8,356 nucleotides of DNA, taken from assembly GCA_031267175.1 (NCBI GenBank), contig JAIRZP010000078.1:1-8356 (forward strand), given 5' to 3'. The stretch's first letter is position 1; each line of letters opens with the position of its first letter. This DNA is from Coriobacteriales bacterium (GTDB lineage Bacteria; Actinomycetota; Coriobacteriia; Coriobacteriales; UBA8131). The notes below the pieces were generated by a model, which saw nothing but the letters and a program-made list of their open reading frames with translations, did no database searches and had not been told where the DNA came from. Made by a program: the position numbers and the translations under genes. Below, piece after piece: positions 6,511-8,356 of the stretch.

Positions 6511-8307
6511 CTACTCCGCGTTGAGCCCGTCTGTCAGCTCGTTCAGATAGCCTTCGTCCTTGAGCAGGTGGTAGTAATCCTTCATATAGCGGTACATCCT
6601 GAGCCCATAGTCGCCAAACTCGTCACCGAGGCCCTGTTTGTACTCGGTCCAGATGCTCCAGAGAAAGCCCGCCAGGGCAACATACAGATAGAGCCGCGCC
6701 TCTTCGCTCTGACTGGGCTCAGCCTGCAGGTAATGACGCAGGGTCGTATCCATCTGCTCCCTCGTGTAATAGCTGTAGAGGGAGAACATGGCTACGTCGA
6801 TGATCGGGTCAGCCATGCCGCTGTACTCCCAGTCGATGACACGGATTCCTCCCTCCTGCAAAAAGAGGACGTTGGCATAGATGTAGTCGATATGGCAGAG
6901 CCGTTCCGGAATGGCGAGCGCATCCCTGAAGCGCAGCAGCTCGTCTGCCCAGGCCCGCACCTTTGCGTAGTCCTCAAAGAGTATGGACTGCCGTTCGTTT
7001 GCGAGCTTCTCGTAGTAGGCGATACGCTCCCCTATATCAAAGCGATAGCTTGTCTTGATGTCTGCCTCGTGGATGTGTCGGAGCATCCCCATCATGGCCT
7101 TGACGCTCGCATCGTCGGACGCGTCGCCCACCTTTGCGTTATAGAAGCGCGTAATCTTGATGCCGGAGCCACCGTCAAAATAGATGATCTCGTCGGTGAT
7201 ATCGAAGGGTGCCATGAGCTCATAGCTGCGCTTCTCGGTGCTGCGATCGACGAGCCGCTCGGTGCCGGCTCCGGGCTGCCGATACACATAGCGCTGGCCG
7301 GCAACCTCAAAGACAAAGCTGCGGTTGGTCATACCCTCGCTCATGGGGCTGATGCCCACAATCTCGGACTGCGATATGTCAAATACCTGCGCTATGATGC
7401 CTAGCACCTCGTTATCCGTCTCGCCCAGGTAGCTGGGGTCATAGGCACGGAGATCCTCAAAACTCTCAAACTCGTAGAGATTGGTCCTGCTCTCCCGTTT
7501 GATATGGAGAGGCAAGCTGCCGATATTCTCCTTGACGATATGCTCCCAGTAATAATCGGCCGTGCCCGGCCGGGCGTAGTATTCCTCAAGCAGCGGACGG
7601 TAGCGCGCCGAGAAATCGCTCGTAAAGTGGGCAGGCCCGACCATTGCCCAACTTTCCATGGCACCAAACTCTATGCGGGTAATGGTGTCGTGCGGGCCGG
7701 TGGCCACGCCCCAGTCGATAGTTTCTTCCTCAAAGTACAGGCAGCTCACCCAGCTATCGGGCTCATAGGCATAAAAGACACTCTGCTCAATCCAGTTGTC
7801 CGCGACGAGCACATAAGTGTTGCCGAGGTACGCACGCGCAGTGTAGAGGCTCGCGAGGTTGTTCTTTGTGGCATACTCAGGGTTATAGACGAGGGTGACG
7901 CCATAGCGGTCTATCAGGTATTCAAACATCTCAGCCAGGTAGCCCACGACGATGACTATCTCGGTTATGCCGGCCGTGAGCAGCTGCTCTATCTGGCGAT
8001 GGATCATGGGGGTACCGTTGACCTTGAGCAGGCCTTTGGGGGTATCATAGGTAAAGGGAGCAAAACGGGTGCCCAGCCCCGCGGCCAGGATAATGGCGTT
8101 ATCGACCCTGAACTGCTCCAACCAGGTGAGGCCAGCGGCGGTGAGGGAGTAGCTGCCGTATTCCTGCTGAACAAGGCCGTTTTCCACGGTCTGCCTGATA
8201 AGCCTGTTGACGCTCCCTATGGAAATCTCAAGCTCCCCGGCCAACTCACGTTGGTTGGTAAAACGCCCGGAGGCTATAGCTCGACAGAGCAGGGCAGGCT
8301 TGTTCAC
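6511..8307 (-). CDS. licCA: Winged-helix / phosphocholine cytidylyltransferase (LicC-type) / choline kinase (LicA-type) fusion
   Basis: The 598-residue protein has three parts. Residues 1-66 form a winged-helix DNA-binding-like domain (FTNQRELAGELEISIGSVNR, then YSLTAAGLTWL). Residues about 68-285 are a nucleotidyltransferase with the signature LAAGLGTRFAPFTYDTPKGL (74-93) and the metal-site segment VADNW (168-172), as in LicC, which makes CDP-choline from CTP and phosphocholine. Residues about 297-598 are a choline kinase/APH-fold domain: GMTNRSF (325-331), YVYRQPGAGTERLVDR (340-355), the catalytic loop HIDYIYAN (472-479; D474, N479) and the metal-binding VIDWEYSGMADP (490-501; D492). The kinase phosphorylates choline, so one chain could convert choline to CDP-choline for phosphocholine decoration of surface glycans or teichoic acid. 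The start is GTG (8307-8305) with GGGAG four bases upstream; it keeps the whole winged helix. The permease gene follows after 99 bp. LicD is absent here. Ethanolamine or a related amino alcohol is an alternative substrate. Confidence 0.9.
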   Translation of the reverse strand: MNKPALLCRAIASGRFTNQRELAGELEISIGSVNRLIRQTVENGLVQQEYGSYSLTAAGLTWLEQFRVDNAIILAAGLGTRFAPFTYDTPKGLLKVNGTPMIHRQIEQLLTAGITEIVIVVGYLAEMFEYLIDRYGVTLVYNPEYATKNNLASLYTARAYLGNTYVLVADNWIEQSVFYAYEPDSWVSCLYFEEETIDWGVATGPHDTITRIEFGAMESWAMVGPAHFTSDFSARYRPLLEEYYARPGTADYYWEHIVKENIGSLPLHIKRESRTNLYEFESFEDLRAYDPSYLGETDNEVLGIIAQVFDISQSEIVGISPMSEGMTNRSFVFEVAGQRYVYRQPGAGTERLVDRSTEKRSYELMAPFDITDEIIYFDGGSGIKITRFYNAKVGDASDDASVKAMMGMLRHIHEADIKTSYRFDIGERIAYYEKLANERQSILFEDYAKVRAWADELLRFRDALAIPERLCHIDYIYANVLFLQEGGIRVIDWEYSGMADPIIDVAMFSLYSYYTREQMDTTLRHYLQAEPSQSEEARLYLYVALAGFLWSIWTEYKQGLGDEFGDYGLRMYRYMKDYYHLLKDEGYLNELTDGLNAE

Positions 8308-8323
8308 AATTCTCCCAGTTCCA

Positions 8324-8352
8324 GCATTCTCGAATATTCAAAATAAGAATAC
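8324..8352 (-). promoter_or_regulatory. AT-rich leader with ATTC/GAAT half-sites upstream of licCA (possible operator)
   Basis: Within an otherwise GC-rich window, this stretch holds four alternating half-sites: ATTC 8326, GAAT 8332, ATTC 8336, GAAT 8347. The middle pair forms the 8-bp palindrome GAATATTC (8332-8339). The outer arms GCATTCT (8324-8330) and AGAATAC (8346-8352) pair at 6 of 7 positions. The position 17-45 bp before the GTG start suits a promoter/operator overlap. TATTCT- and TATTTT-like -10 candidates exist, but the -35 would lie outside the window. The winged-helix domain of the protein itself could be the ligand; that is speculation. Confidence 0.35.
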
Positions 8353-8356
8353 TAGC

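Noticed and set aside
1..8356. CRISPR array, rRNA, transposase or phage genes
   Set aside because: No regularly spaced repeats, rRNA segments, transposase motifs or integrase motifs are present on either strand.

Overview
The window is moderately GC-rich and holds seven genes, all on the minus strand, so transcription runs from the high-coordinate end to the low-coordinate end. Codon use (GC-rich third positions) and the leucyl-tRNA synthetase, Mop and MttB-family sequences suggest an anaerobic actinobacterium, most likely a member of the Coriobacteriia (Olsenella/Atopobium-like). That placement rests on recognition, not on a search.

Upstream block (8356 to 3282): an AT-rich leader with ATTC/GAAT half-sites precedes a three-domain protein. 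It joins a winged-helix DNA-binding-like domain to a CTP:phosphocholine cytidylyltransferase (LicC type) and a choline kinase (LicA type). Next comes a ten-helix DMT-superfamily permease with an unusual soluble C-terminal domain that also looks like a winged helix. It is followed by a non-pyrrolysine member of the MttB (trimethylamine methyltransferase) superfamily. Together these suggest import of choline or a related quaternary amine, activation to CDP-choline for surface phosphocholine decoration, and possibly demethylation of the same class of substrate. No phosphocholine transferase (LicD), corrinoid protein or corrinoid-reactivating enzyme lies in the window, so the pathway must be completed elsewhere.

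Between the permease and the MttB homologue lies a 91-bp near-perfect inverted repeat (31-bp arms) resembling a REP/REPIN or MITE-like element. It is flanked by an 11-bp tandem duplication that overlaps the permease stop codon.

Downstream block (3187 to 1): a 69-residue Mop/TOBE molybdate-binding protein sits 26 bp ahead of leuS, so the two are probably co-transcribed. A recognisable extended -10 promoter then drives tRNA-Val(CAC), whose CCA end is encoded. The start of a further unidentified gene follows, truncated by the window edge.

No gene-free stretch exceeds 300 bp. The largest gaps are 151 bp (4740-4890, the inverted repeat), 129 bp (234-362, the tRNA promoter), 97-99 bp (6412-6510) and 94 bp (3188-3281).
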